Source of the DNA: Bradyrhizobium sp. | Lineage (GTDB): Bacteria > Pseudomonadota > Alphaproteobacteria > Rhizobiales > Xanthobacteraceae | Direction of reading: 5' to 3' | NCBI GenBank assembly: GCA_028290305.1 | Contig: JAQGKC010000491.1 | Coordinates: 1-62,957, forward strand | DNA length: 62,957 bases | Shown here: positions 33,339 to 40,221 of the stretch, piece by piece | Layout: each line of letters opens with the position of its first letter | Position numbering within the stretch: position 1 is the first letter of the stretch | Position numbers and translations under genes: made by a program | The notes under the pieces: generated by a model | What the model saw: the letters and a program-made list of their open reading frames with translations, nothing else | What the model was told of the DNA's origin: nothing | The model's database searches: none

Positions 33339-33545
33339 CTATTCCTGGCCCGCGGTGGGGGCGGGCGGCTTTGGTATGCTCATCCGCTTGAACCAAACGC
33401 CTCGGCAATGATGTGGCTCACGGCTAAAGCCTTCTGGTATGTAGTCGAGATGAGGCTTGAATTTGCTGCCATCCTCCCAACGCCAAGCCTGTTCGCCTTC
33501 CCATGATTCCTGTACATCAACGGCTCTGGTCCACTTCCAGCCCAT
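33339..33545 (-). CDS. Small protein, unknown function
   Basis: 68 residues rich in Trp (WKWTRAVDVQESWEGEQAWRW). Its stop is close to the next start and its start is adjacent to the previous gene's stop. No family recognised. Its place in a tight operon of small genes supports it being real. Confidence 0.55.
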   Translation of the reverse strand: MGWKWTRAVDVQESWEGEQAWRWEDGSKFKPHLDYIPEGFSREPHHCRGVWFKRMSIPKPPAPTAGQE

Positions 33546-33782
33546 CTATTTCTCCTCGTTCGCAGAAGGGGCAGGTGCGTTCCGCTTTACCCGTTCCAAA
33601 TAGTCGCGCTCTTGAGCAGCTTTGCTGCTAAACGATCCACACCCGAACGACTGGTTGGTGTTCTGCCATTGCACCCTACACCATCCTGTCATGCGGTGGC
33701 CCTCTGGTTCCGAAAAGTCAGAACCTTTGTAGGCCCATATCAAACAACGGTCGCAGGTTTTCGGTTCGTTCATTTGGGTCAC
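33546..33782 (-). CDS. Small cysteine-rich protein
   Basis: 78 residues. CDRCLIW near the N-terminus and two further Cys (TGWCRVQW, FGCGSF) can form a zinc site, followed by a charged helix (AAQERDYLERVKRN). Directly adjacent to the next gene in the operon. Function unknown. Confidence 0.6.
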   Translation of the reverse strand: MTQMNEPKTCDRCLIWAYKGSDFSEPEGHRMTGWCRVQWQNTNQSFGCGSFSSKAAQERDYLERVKRNAPAPSANEEK

Positions 33783-33789
33783 AGCCTAG

Positions 33790-34167
33790 CTATGTGCGTG
33801 TCACTCGTGGGCCAACCTTAACCGGCCCCTTACATGGGTTGTTCATTCTGTCAGCACGCCGAACGATTCCGCATTTCTGGCAGCAATCACCTTTTACACC
33901 GTCGTAGTAGAACCATTTGTGCGTTCGGTCCCTGGCGTAGCTGTCAGCAAACTCCTCCCAGAGTCCGCGTTGCTGGAGAAAATAGCTCTTGGCGTCGTCC
34001 AGGTCAGACCTTGCGGAGTCGTGCCGCAGAACGGTGACAATGCGCTCAAAGTCGGCGCGATTGAGCAGGAACCCAGGAGAGGCGTTGTCCAGCTTCAAAT
34101 GGGTGGCAATCTTGTCCGCCAAGTCCGCAGCGGTGGCGGCCATGCTTACCGGCTCATCCATGTTCAT
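33790..34167 (-). CDS. Small protein with C-terminal zinc ribbon
   Basis: 125 residues. N-terminal two thirds helical (AADLADKIATHLKLDNA, FERIVTVLRHDSARSDLDDAKSY). C-terminal GDCCQKCGIVRRADRMNNPCKGP gives a C-x2-C pair with a third and fourth Cys. The look is that of phage nucleic-acid-binding accessory proteins. Not recognised further. Confidence 0.6.
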   Translation of the reverse strand: MNMDEPVSMAATAADLADKIATHLKLDNASPGFLLNRADFERIVTVLRHDSARSDLDDAKSYFLQQRGLWEEFADSYARDRTHKWFYYDGVKGDCCQKCGIVRRADRMNNPCKGPVKVGPRVTRT

Positions 34168-34175
34168 TCCCCACG

Positions 34176-34349
34176 TTAGCCATCTGCTATCCGCTTTGCT
34201 TCTTGCGCAATCAGTGACGCTGCCAGGTAAATTTCTTCACGCTTAAGAGTTTTAAGCTCTTGTGCGATTTCCTCGCGGCGACGATCCATAATCTCTATTA
34301 CGCGATGAAACGCCATCAGAGTTACCTCTGATTCCAATCTTCTCGGCAT
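34176..34349 (-). CDS. Small coiled-coil protein (57 aa)
   Basis: Start at 34349 chosen for GGAGG six bases ahead; an inner ATG at 34316 also has a site. The product is a continuous charged helix (VIEIMDRRREEIAQELKTLKREEIYL). Function unknown. Confidence 0.55.
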   Translation of the reverse strand: MPRRLESEVTLMAFHRVIEIMDRRREEIAQELKTLKREEIYLAASLIAQEAKRIADG

Positions 34350-34369
34350 CCAATCCTCCGTATCGCACA

Positions 34370-34558
34370 CTACTGAAGGGCGTTCCGCGCAATGCAAATC
34401 GCATCGTCAAGCCGCTCGTCGGCCTCGCTGTCTGACAGGTCAGCAATCTTCTGGAGTGCCGCCCGCAGCTTGACATTCTCCTTGCTCCGCTCATCGGCGA
34501 TTACCAGCGCGCGGCGTTTAGCCTCCTGGAGGCGTTCTATTTCAGGGATTTGGTTCAT
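34370..34558 (-). CDS. Small coiled-coil protein (62 aa)
   Basis: Start at 34558 gives a ribosome site GGAGG at correct spacing; the ATG at 34564 is too close. Helix-forming sequence (IERLQEAKRRALVIADERSK, VKLRAALQKIADLSDSEADERL) ending with a Cys-containing IARNALQ. Resembles phage coiled-coil accessories. Function unknown. Confidence 0.55.
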   Translation of the reverse strand: MNQIPEIERLQEAKRRALVIADERSKENVKLRAALQKIADLSDSEADERLDDAICIARNALQ

Positions 34559-34598
34559 CTTCATCCTCCAGCCCGCTGCCGGCCGAAGTGTGATCCGG

Positions 34599-34721
34599 TC
34601 ACCATTCCGAAACAATGATCGGTTGAAACTTAACATGAGCGATCCTCGCGACCGCAGCGAAGCATACGACCAGCATCACAATCCCAGTCATGATCCCAAA
34701 GACGTAAGTTCGTAAGTCCAT
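34599..34721 (-). CDS. Very small membrane protein (40 aa)
   Basis: ATG at 34721 with GGGAGGG ahead. One hydrophobic segment (YVFGIMTGIVMLVVCFAAVARI) then a short polar tail. The next gene ends one base before its start. Probably a host-membrane-targeting micro-protein. Function unknown. Confidence 0.5.
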   Translation of the reverse strand: MDLRTYVFGIMTGIVMLVVCFAAVARIAHVKFQPIIVSEW

Positions 34722-34722
34722 C

Positions 34723-34929
34723 TCACCCTCCCTCGGCCGCAGGCGTGGGGCGGGCGGGATACGCCCCATCGTCATTGCACATCGGGCATGAGACGATCGG
34801 CCCGTTGTTGTCCTGCTGCATCCAGCCGCCGCCCTCAAATCCGGGAAAGCGCCGGTCGTATTCGCAATGCGGGCACTGGCTCGGATGCGGGTTGCGGCGG
34901 TATTCGCTTCGTTCGGACATCGGCTTCAT
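34723..34929 (-). CDS. Small zinc-ribbon protein (68 aa)
   Basis: Start at 34929 (AGGAGGAGACG ahead). Two C-x2-C knuckles (QCPHCEYDRRF and SCPMCNDDG) about 25 residues apart form a likely rubredoxin-type ribbon. Common among leftward early phage genes. Function unknown. Confidence 0.6.
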   Translation of the reverse strand: MKPMSERSEYRRNPHPSQCPHCEYDRRFPGFEGGGWMQQDNNGPIVSCPMCNDDGAYPARPTPAAEGG

Positions 34930-34971
34930 CGTCTCCTCCTGTGGAACGCTCACCAACCGGCTGCGGGTCAG

Positions 34972-35301
34972 TTAAAACGGTATGTCGTCAACGACCTTGG
35001 CGGGGCGCTTGCGCCGTTGCCAAATTGAGCGCCACCAACTGCGCATCCGCTCCTTGAACTGAAACCACCGGCTCTCTTGCTGGCGCTGCCACTCATAATA
35101 GTCGGCAATGCGCCGAGTCTCGGCTGCGATCTCTTCATTCGTCTGCCACCACGAATGCGGGCATCGGCAGCAATGGGCGCGCCCCACCAGGATATCGACC
35201 TCGTATTCTTCGTGCTCGCATTCGTCCTCGGGCTCATCGTCCCAATCCGGCTCGCGCAATTTCCAGGCGTCGTATCCGTCCCGCCAGCTATCATCCGCCA
35301 T
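34972..35301 (-). CDS. Acidic/basic protein ending in an SSB-like C-terminal tail
   Basis: 109 residues. Residues 1-35 are acidic (EPDWDDEPEDECEHEEYEVD), then HCCRCPHSWW is a probable zinc knuckle, then a long helix (EEIAAETRRIADYYEWQRQQE) and a very basic stretch (RSWWRSIWQRRKRPAK), ending VVDDIPF. Bacterial SSB proteins end in DDDIPF, the docking site for replication and repair proteins. There is no OB-fold here, so this is not an SSB. The tail may let the protein bind SSB partners of the host. Confidence 0.65.
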   Translation of the reverse strand: MADDSWRDGYDAWKLREPDWDDEPEDECEHEEYEVDILVGRAHCCRCPHSWWQTNEEIAAETRRIADYYEWQRQQESRWFQFKERMRSWWRSIWQRRKRPAKVVDDIPF

Positions 35302-35329
35302 CACGCCCTCCCTGTTGCACGCCGCAGCG

Positions 35330-35749
35330 TCACCAGCCCAAATCACGGTCTAGCTGTTCGTGGGCCTCGTCGCGCTCGGCTATGTCTTGCTGGCGCATCT
35401 CCCGCTCGCATTCTTGCGCGCCGCATGTGTCGCGGCGGTCGTAATCGCGGTCGGCATAGACGCCAAGCCCAGCACCACAGTTGCAGCAAAATCGCATCTT
35501 CGGCATTCCCATTTCGCCCTCCTGCGGCCCTCGGGGTAACCCGCTCGCCTTGTCGAAATAAGCCTTGCACGCCGGGTAATAGCGACGGTTCCCGAATAGC
35601 GCCTGCTTCTGTGGAAAACCGCTGACACGGGGATTCTTGTCCAGCGCCCGGATGGCCTCCCGCGCGATCTTCTCGGGCACGCCCATGCGCCGGATCAGCT
35701 CGGCGTCCGTGACATAGAGGGTATCGCGCTCGCTCGTCTCGTCTGTCAT
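35330..35749 (-). CDS. Winged-helix DNA-binding protein with zinc finger
   Basis: 139 residues from ATG 35749. Residues 10-70 (YVTDAELIRRMGVPEKIAREAIRALDKNP, QKQALFGNRRYYPACKAYFD) match phage excisionase/AlpA-type winged helices. Residues 82-110 hold CCNCGAG and CGAQECEREM, a zinc site, followed by a charged helix. Possibly a transcription regulator of the early operon. No integrase is found, so excision is not supported. Confidence 0.65.
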   Translation of the reverse strand: MTDETSERDTLYVTDAELIRRMGVPEKIAREAIRALDKNPRVSGFPQKQALFGNRRYYPACKAYFDKASGLPRGPQEGEMGMPKMRFCCNCGAGLGVYADRDYDRRDTCGAQECEREMRQQDIAERDEAHEQLDRDLGW

Positions 35750-36180
35750 GGGTGGGACTCCTGGTTCGCCATCTCCAGCAGCACGTCCGCATGGCAGGGC
35801 TGATCGAGTGCGCAAAAGCACGCAAGGTTCTTGCCGCGCAAGGCTGTTCGGATTTCCTCTCGGGAAGGCGCCGCGCCGGCTTTGACCAGCGGTCCAAGCG
35901 CCATATCCCGCTTACCGTTCCCAAGTTTCGGCTGTTCCTCAAAGCTCAATGTCTGGCGCCCATGCGGTGGGTCGATCCAATCCCGAAAGGCGCGGACCGA
36001 GGCTTCCTGACGGCCTGCCGGATCGGCGCGGCATCCGAATGAAAGGGCGGCCCAACAGAACTCTGATCGCCGGAAGTCAAACGGGTTTCCCCATTTCCCG
36101 GGCCGCGTGACGCTCACGGTGTTCGGCGGCATCTTCCAGCCTCTGGTCCGCTTGCGCTGGATTCGCACGGGCATCGTCAT
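35746..36180 (-). CDS. DUF4326 family protein
   Basis: 144 residues; start overlaps the upstream gene's stop by ATGA. The N-terminal VRIQRKRTRGWKMPPNTVSVTRPGKWGNPF and C-terminal LRGKNLACFCALDQPCHADVLLEMAN are characteristic of DUF4326. The family is widespread in phages and its biochemical activity is not established to my knowledge. Confidence 0.8.
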   Translation of the reverse strand: MTMPVRIQRKRTRGWKMPPNTVSVTRPGKWGNPFDFRRSEFCWAALSFGCRADPAGRQEASVRAFRDWIDPPHGRQTLSFEEQPKLGNGKRDMALGPLVKAGAAPSREEIRTALRGKNLACFCALDQPCHADVLLEMANQESHP

Positions 36181-36437
36181 GGGCGGGGCTCCGTGGCCTT
36201 GGCTTTCATCCATCCGACAAGGGCCTGTTGGCCGGCGCCGTTGACGCAATAGATAGCGTCCCTGCCTTCATTGATCGTGCGGACAAAATCCCACCAGCCA
36301 AGCTCTTCGAACCGCTGCGCTGTCGGGCCATGTGCCTGGGTGCAGTAATAGTTGCGATGTGTATCGATGCCAGATTTCCTCGGGCGGCCGAGGGCGTGGT
36401 GCATATTGTCAAAATCTGCATCGGTCGGCTCAGTCAT
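36177..36437 (-). CDS. Small conserved protein, unknown function
   Basis: 86 residues from ATG 36437. Contains FDNMHHALGRPRKSGIDTHRNYY, RFEELGWWDFVRTINEGRDAIYCVNGAGQQAL. This pattern is seen in phage proteins, function not known. ATGA overlap with the DUF4326 gene suggests joint expression. Confidence 0.6.
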   Translation of the reverse strand: MTEPTDADFDNMHHALGRPRKSGIDTHRNYYCTQAHGPTAQRFEELGWWDFVRTINEGRDAIYCVNGAGQQALVGWMKAKATEPRP

Positions 36438-36463
36438 CTTTCCCTCTCCCGCCCGCCGTTCTG

Positions 36464-36898
36464 TCATGTGCGGGCCGGATCGCGCCAACGCACGCCGACG
36501 CCGATTGCATAGGGCGGACCGGCTACCAGTTTGATAGGCTCCATAGGCCGCAGCGCGACAAAGGACCCGTCCGGGTAGAGCGTCCCGACATTCGTGAACC
36601 GGATGCCGGGAGTTGGCTTCCCGACCGGTTCATGGGTCGGGTTTGCTGCAAGCCATGTTTTCTGTTCGTCGGTCATGTGCGCCCCGGATGCCTTGTGCCG
36701 AAAAAATTCATGCTCATCGCGGCAGGCGCCCTTGGAGCACACGTGAACGCTGGTCTGGCCGCCTGAATCGATGGCGCAGTCCGAGCAGGCCAAGATGGTG
36801 GGATCACCGCAGACGCAGCAAGGCGCCTTTGTGAATGGACACTCGTAGGTGCAGCCAAAATGCGTCCCGCCGCAATTGGGGCAATTCTCTATCGTCAT
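36464..36898 (-). CDS. Cysteine-rich (multi zinc-ribbon) protein
   Basis: 144 residues. About ten Cys in the first 70 residues (ENCPNCGGTHFGC, CCVCGDPTILACSDCAID, VCSKGACRDEHEFF), resembling B-box or TRASH-like zinc arrays, then a beta-rich end (IRFTNVGTLYPDGSFVALRP). Could bind RNA or protein. The start overlaps the neighbour's stop (TAATG). Confidence 0.6.
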   Translation of the reverse strand: MTIENCPNCGGTHFGCTYECPFTKAPCCVCGDPTILACSDCAIDSGGQTSVHVCSKGACRDEHEFFRHKASGAHMTDEQKTWLAANPTHEPVGKPTPGIRFTNVGTLYPDGSFVALRPMEPIKLVAGPPYAIGVGVRWRDPART

Positions 36899-37197
36899 TA
36901 CCCTCTCCCCGGACGACCGGTGCAGGATTGCGGGCACGCCGGCCAGTTACATTCAATCCCTTTCCGACATGGGATAACGCTGTTCAAAGGCTCCGGGCCA
37001 ACCGCCGAGACGCATTCTCCGTTTTTGCATTGCGGCCGCTCTGTCCGCAGAGTTTTTTCATATTCCGCGTGGAATCCGGCGGGGTTCTGGCCGCTCGCCA
37101 GCGCGTGCGCCTTTGTCATCAGCGCAAGGGCTTCGGTGTGGCCGAAATAGTAGGCGATGCGGGGGTCAATTTTGCCGACATCGTTCGGGCTTGGCAT
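36898..37197 (-). CDS. Small protein with C-terminal Cys cluster
   Basis: 99 residues. Helical part (PRIAYYFGHTEALALMTKAHALASGQ) and Cys-rich end (RPQCKNGECVSAV, IPCRKGIECNWPACPQSC). A ribosome site of GAGCAGACGAGG type precedes the ATG. Function unknown; one of several zinc-type small proteins in this operon. Confidence 0.55.
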   Translation of the reverse strand: MPSPNDVGKIDPRIAYYFGHTEALALMTKAHALASGQNPAGFHAEYEKTLRTERPQCKNGECVSAVGPEPLNSVIPCRKGIECNWPACPQSCTGRPGRG

Positions 37198-37210
37198 CCT
37201 CGTCTGCTCC

Positions 37211-37426
37211 CTATGGAATCCAAACCGTGTAGACCCATGGGGCGCCTGCTCCGATGCTGCTCTGGCCGGTGCGGAAGGACTTGGCGAGGCCCATGCCAAC
37301 GCGGGCGATTTGGCCAGCCTTATTGATCCACTCGCCTTGGCAGTTCGCCGGGTTGCGCTTCTTGGTGAAGCCGGCTTGGGCGAGGAGGCTGCGGACTTCG
37401 GCGGCGCTGGTCAGTTGCTGGGTCAT
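37211..37426 (-). CDS. Small protein, unknown function
   Basis: 71 residues, ATG 37426 with GGGAG seven bases ahead. TSAAEVRSLLAQAGFTKKRNPANCQGEWI then a beta-like end (GAPWVYTVWIP). It is first after a 25-bp palindrome, so possibly the first gene of a sub-operon. Not recognised. Confidence 0.55.
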   Translation of the reverse strand: MTQQLTSAAEVRSLLAQAGFTKKRNPANCQGEWINKAGQIARVGMGLAKSFRTGQSSIGAGAPWVYTVWIP

Positions 37427-37452
37427 TTCCATCTCCCGTTGTTGACAAGAAC

Positions 37453-37477
37453 CACAATCCGCCAATTTGGCGTATTG
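37453..37477. promoter_or_regulatory. 25-bp palindrome, candidate operator
   Basis: Centred on 37465: ACAAT, then CGCCAA, a T, TTGGCG, then ATTGT, with only the pair 37458/37472 unmatched. It lies in the 56-base gap between a Cys-rich helix-turn-helix gene and the next leftward gene. This suggests autoregulation or a dimer-binding site inside the operon. Confidence 0.65.
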
Positions 37478-37482
37478 TCTAA

Positions 37483-37878
37483 TCACGAAATGTTACAGCG
37501 GCGGCGCAGCCGGTCGAGCTTCGCCCGGTCCTTCCCGACCGCGTACAGGATCATGGCGACGGGCACCGGAGGCCCCTCAGATGCCCACCGCTGGCCCGTC
37601 CGGGGGCTGGCGTCGAAGTAGGCCCCGGCCTGCTCCTGCGTGAATCCAAGGTCCGCAAGGCGTTTGAGGTAGTCTTCCGGCGACATAACGGGCGCTCCTG
37701 TGTCGAGGGGCGCGGAGGGTAGCACGGCCAGCGGGATTACGTAGTCGCAGCTCGGGCAGTCGTAGGCAGTCGCGATGTTGCGCCGGCCGTTCTTCACGGT
37801 CAGCATTTTGACGGAGCGGCCCCGCAATTCAGCGCAGCGCGGGCATTCAAGCGGATCATAGATTGGAGCATCGCTCAT
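37483..37878 (-). CDS. Zinc-ribbon plus helix-turn-helix regulator
   Basis: 131 residues. N-terminal ECPRCAELRGR and DCPSCDY make a zinc ribbon. Residues 65-115 (YLKRLADLGFTQEQAGAYFDASPRTGQRWASEGPP) form a Cro/CI-type helix-turn-helix. It lies directly upstream of a near-perfect palindrome, which it may bind. ATGA overlap with its upstream neighbour. Confidence 0.65.
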   Translation of the reverse strand: MSDAPIYDPLECPRCAELRGRSVKMLTVKNGRRNIATAYDCPSCDYVIPLAVLPSAPLDTGAPVMSPEDYLKRLADLGFTQEQAGAYFDASPRTGQRWASEGPPVPVAMILYAVGKDRAKLDRLRRRCNIS

Positions 37879-38120
37879 TTCTGGCGCGCTCCATATGACC
37901 CTTGGCGCACCTCTTCATTCCGCACGCCGCTTTCCGTCCAAACGTCCATTAGCTGGCCGCAGCCAGGACATTTGTCTAAATCCCCGAAAGTTCGATCCCC
38001 ATCGTAGGGGTGCGGGTTCCAGTCGCACTCAGGGCATACAGAATACAGCCTCATGTTGCCGGCCATCGGGTCGCACATCTTCTCCGCATCGGTCCACTTG
38101 ATCTTGCTGTTTTCACCCAT
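37875..38120 (-). CDS. Small Cys-rich protein
   Basis: 81 residues; ATG 38120 (a TTG two codons earlier is less likely). Contains VCPECDWNPHPY and KCPGCGQLMDVW, a zinc ribbon. The first residues MGENSKIKWT resemble the start of DUF5131-type phage proteins, but the rest does not, so this may be a remnant or convergence. Confidence 0.55.
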   Translation of the reverse strand: MGENSKIKWTDAEKMCDPMAGNMRLYSVCPECDWNPHPYDGDRTFGDLDKCPGCGQLMDVWTESGVRNEEVRQGSYGARQK

Positions 38121-38144
38121 AGTCAAATCTCGCCATCTGTTCTG

Positions 38145-38954
38145 TCAACAGCGGGCCGCTTTCATGATTGCCCGCCCGATGATTTCGGGGATTTGCGGGA
38201 CGACGGAGTTTCCGAGGGCGGCAATCGGGTCCACCCTGTCGGGTAACCCATCAACCACTCGACCCACGGCGGGTTCAGCAGCCCATTCACAACGTCGTTC
38301 AACTGATACCCACGGGTATCGGCCAATCGCTTCTGCCAACCGGCTTCCGAACGTCGGCCGCTCCGGTGGTCCCGAGCAGTCGGCGTCGGCCAGTATTTCG
38401 CTGCAGATGGCAGACCGCTGCGCATGTCCTGGGCGATGTTCCCGCGCTTCTCGGCGTCGTTCGCCCTGGGGGTGGGCCACAATCCACAGTCGGTCTCGTC
38501 GGTGAGGCGCACCAACGGCGGAAGCAGGTATGCAATGCCATTCCGCATCATACCGGAGCGCGGCCAGGTCTCCGAGAACACGGTCAAGGCCCCGTCCAAG
38601 CAGAGCTGCGACGTTCTCCACAATGACGAACAGAGGTCGAACTTCGCCAATGATTCTGGCGTACTCTCCCCATAGCCCGCTCCGCGCCCCATCAATTCCG
38701 GCGCCCTTGCCGGCAAAGCTAATGTCCTGGCAGGGGAATCCGCCGCAGATGACATCGGGAACAATTCCGTCTGCCCGGAGGCGGCCGCCTGTGAGGGTTC
38801 GCACGTCCTCGTAGCAGGGGACGGTTGGCCAGTGCTTGGCGAGGACGTGACGGCAGAATGGCTCGATCTCGCAGAAGGCGACGGTTCGCATTCCGGCTCT
38901 TTCGAGCCCGAGCGAGAAGCCGCCAATTCCTGAGAAGAGATCGAGGACATTCAC
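38145..38954 (-). CDS. DNA (cytosine-5) methyltransferase
   Basis: 269 residues. Motif I (LDLFSGIGGFSLGLERAG), motif IV with catalytic Cys (GGFPCQDIS), motif VI (FVIVENVAAL), motif VIII (HRRDRLWIVAH) and motif X (ALGNSVVPQIPEIIG) are present in order. The variable target-recognition region is short. It methylates cytosines, probably protecting phage DNA from restriction. No cognate restriction gene is beside it. A second long frame overlaps nearly its full length. Confidence 0.92.
   Translation of the reverse strand: MNVLDLFSGIGGFSLGLERAGMRTVAFCEIEPFCRHVLAKHWPTVPCYEDVRTLTGGRLRADGIVPDVICGGFPCQDISFAGKGAGIDGARSGLWGEYARIIGEVRPLFVIVENVAALLGRGLDRVLGDLAALRYDAEWHCIPASAVGAPHRRDRLWIVAHPQGERRREAREHRPGHAQRSAICSEILADADCSGPPERPTFGSRLAEAIGRYPWVSVERRCEWAAEPAVGRVVDGLPDRVDPIAALGNSVVPQIPEIIGRAIMKAARC
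38162..38950 (-). CDS. Possible overlapping gene in +1 frame of the methyltransferase
   Basis: 262 codons open on the same strand, starting 4 bases inside the methyltransferase. The product has FSETWPRSGMMRNGIAYLLPP, two LWPTP / YWPTPTARD elements and LNPPWVEWLMGYPTGWT. I have seen proteins of exactly this look annotated in other phages. That may mean a real overprinted gene, or merely that the frame persists because the methyltransferase is conserved. Confidence 0.35.
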   Translation of the reverse strand: MSSISSQELAASRSGSKEPECEPSPSARSSHSAVTSSPSTGQPSPATRTCEPSQAAASGQTELFPMSSAADSPARTLALPARAPELMGRGAGYGESTPESLAKFDLCSSLWRTSQLCLDGALTVFSETWPRSGMMRNGIAYLLPPLVRLTDETDCGLWPTPRANDAEKRGNIAQDMRSGLPSAAKYWPTPTARDHRSGRRSEAGWQKRLADTRGYQLNDVVNGLLNPPWVEWLMGYPTGWTRLPPSETPSSRKSPKSSGGQS

Positions 38955-39358
38955 TGACCCGCATCTTCCGTAGCAGCGGGTCGCTTCTCGCCGCGCAAGG
39001 CCGCATTCACCTTCCGAAGCGTGCAGCCGCGCTCGCAGCGAACGTCCATCGGCGGGATTTCGGAGGATCGCTGGTCGTATCCGCGCATCAGGGCGTTCGC
39101 GAACCAGGAGATCATCCAGCCCTCATCGAGGGGCTTGCCTTCGGCATCCTTGAAGCCGAAGCCATTGGCGATCTTGCAGAACGCCTCGACCCAATCCTTC
39201 GGGTCGAATGACGACAATGGCCAATCGTCGGAGCGATCAATTTGGCCGGTTCCGCCACAAGCAAGGCACGGCCCATAGTCTTTTGGATGCGGATCGTTCG
39301 GGTGTCCCCGCAAGTCCCGGCCTTCGCCGCCGCACGCCTCGCAAGTGATCTTGGCCAT
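38951..39358 (-). CDS. DnaJ-type zinc-finger protein
   Basis: 135 residues with AGGAGAG ahead of the ATG. Residues 5-38 contain two C-x2-C-G-G-x-G repeats (CEACGGEGRD and CLACGGTGQI), as in the zinc region of DnaJ. Residues 45-110 are helical (WVEAFCKIANGFGFKDAEG, WMISWFANALMRGYD). It overlaps the methyltransferase start by ATGA. Possible chaperone-like or RNA-binding role; not established. Confidence 0.65.
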   Translation of the reverse strand: MAKITCEACGGEGRDLRGHPNDPHPKDYGPCLACGGTGQIDRSDDWPLSSFDPKDWVEAFCKIANGFGFKDAEGKPLDEGWMISWFANALMRGYDQRSSEIPPMDVRCERGCTLRKVNAALRGEKRPAATEDAGQ

Positions 39359-39390
39359 GTTTCTCTCCTAAAAATCCGAGTTGCACTATT

Positions 39391-39505
39391 CCCGAGAGCG
39401 TGCGGGGGGATTGGTCCAGGCTCCCCCGCTGGCCGTCCGGCTATGAGGGTATCGACCGGCTGCCTCCCGAGAGCACCCCTGGACCCCGCAGCGCTCGGCT
39501 CTCGG
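39391..39505 (-). ncRNA. Structured RNA candidate in the gap 39359-39533
   Basis: Three nested, perfectly paired arms occur in a 175-base stretch lacking a convincing gene: 39392-39399 with 39498-39505 (8 bp), 39401-39407 with 39484-39490 (7 bp), and 39415-39420 with 39478-39483 (6 bp). A smaller CCGG/CCGG arm lies inside. In the sense of transcription it is followed by ATTTTT and then the ribosome site of the DnaJ-type gene. It could be a leader, attenuator or free small RNA. Confidence 0.45.
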
Positions 39506-39533
39506 TCGGTATCCGGAGTCTGCGGGCAATTAC

Positions 39534-39791
39534 TCACCGGATTAGGCCGGAAGCAGTCACGGCGCTCCCCTTTAGGAGTGCGGCCATGTCGAGCGCTTGC
39601 GCGACCGTGAGGCTAACTGTCGTCACGCCCCCGCCGCCGTCCTCCGTGTAGACGATGACCCAATCTCCATCGCGCCTCACTCGGACGAAGGCGCGTTCGC
39701 CGATAGCGATGTCTTTGAGGGAGGCGCATCCGATGCCGTGAACGTCAGCCCATTTTCCGGTTGTTTCGGCAGCGCAATCGCATTCAGACAT
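39534..39791 (-). CDS. Small protein, unknown function
   Basis: 85 residues. N-terminal MSECDCAAET and HGIGCASL are followed by a beta-rich part (ERAFVRVRRDGDWVIVYTEDGGG) and a helix (LTVAQALDMAALLKG). No family recognised. Its start overlaps the end of the upstream gene. Confidence 0.55.
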   Translation of the reverse strand: MSECDCAAETTGKWADVHGIGCASLKDIAIGERAFVRVRRDGDWVIVYTEDGGGGVTTVSLTVAQALDMAALLKGSAVTASGLIR

Positions 39792-40107
39792 TTTGATCTC
39801 CCATCAGCTTTCGGCATTCCTGGCAGTTGATGTGCTTGTGCCAGCCGTAGTCGGCCGGCATGAAATATTTGTGCTCGCCGGTCGATTCTCGGACGAACCA
39901 CGACACGCCGCATAGCGCGACGAATTGCCGGCTCGGCTTGCCGTAGTCGATCTCGTGTCCCAGCATGTGAATGGTGGCGTTTGTCGGCGTGAGCGGCGTG
40001 TTCCAATTTGGGAGGACGCCTGCGTTCTGCATCTCTTCCTCAAGATGCTCGTTGGCGAGCACCCGATTGCCCCAATCGACCCATTGCGATTCCGGTATCT
40101 CGGCCAT
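39784..40107 (-). CDS. Small conserved protein, unknown function
   Basis: 107 residues from ATG 40107, favoured by AAGGAAAAG just ahead; ATG 40122 lacks a site. Contains ATIHMLGHEIDYGKPSRQFVALCGVSWF and HKHINCQECRKLMG, the latter a Cys pair with His. Function unknown. The 114 bases upstream (40108-40221) show nothing clear. Confidence 0.55.
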   Translation of the reverse strand: MAEIPESQWVDWGNRVLANEHLEEEMQNAGVLPNWNTPLTPTNATIHMLGHEIDYGKPSRQFVALCGVSWFVRESTGEHKYFMPADYGWHKHINCQECRKLMGDQNV

Positions 40108-40221
40108 CTTCTTTTCCTTCATGGGCGCAGGAGGCTGTCAGTCCTCCCCGCCAGTTCCCCGGATGTCAGTTCATCCAGACGCCCAACTTAAAATCCCACC
40201 CGCAGCCCTGCTGGGTGCTGG

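Noticed and set aside
37441..37446. TTGACA as a rightward -35
   Set aside because: No matching -10 at 16-18 bases and no rightward gene follows; the palindrome nearby is the stronger signal.
39391..39505. tRNA or tRNA-like gene
   Set aside because: The stems do not form a cloverleaf, and no convincing T-loop or anticodon arm is present.
39112..39537. Leftward 141-codon frame spanning the gap at 39359-39533
   Set aside because: Most of it is the shadow of the DnaJ-type gene; the gap portion is better explained by nested RNA arms, though a short peptide cannot be excluded.
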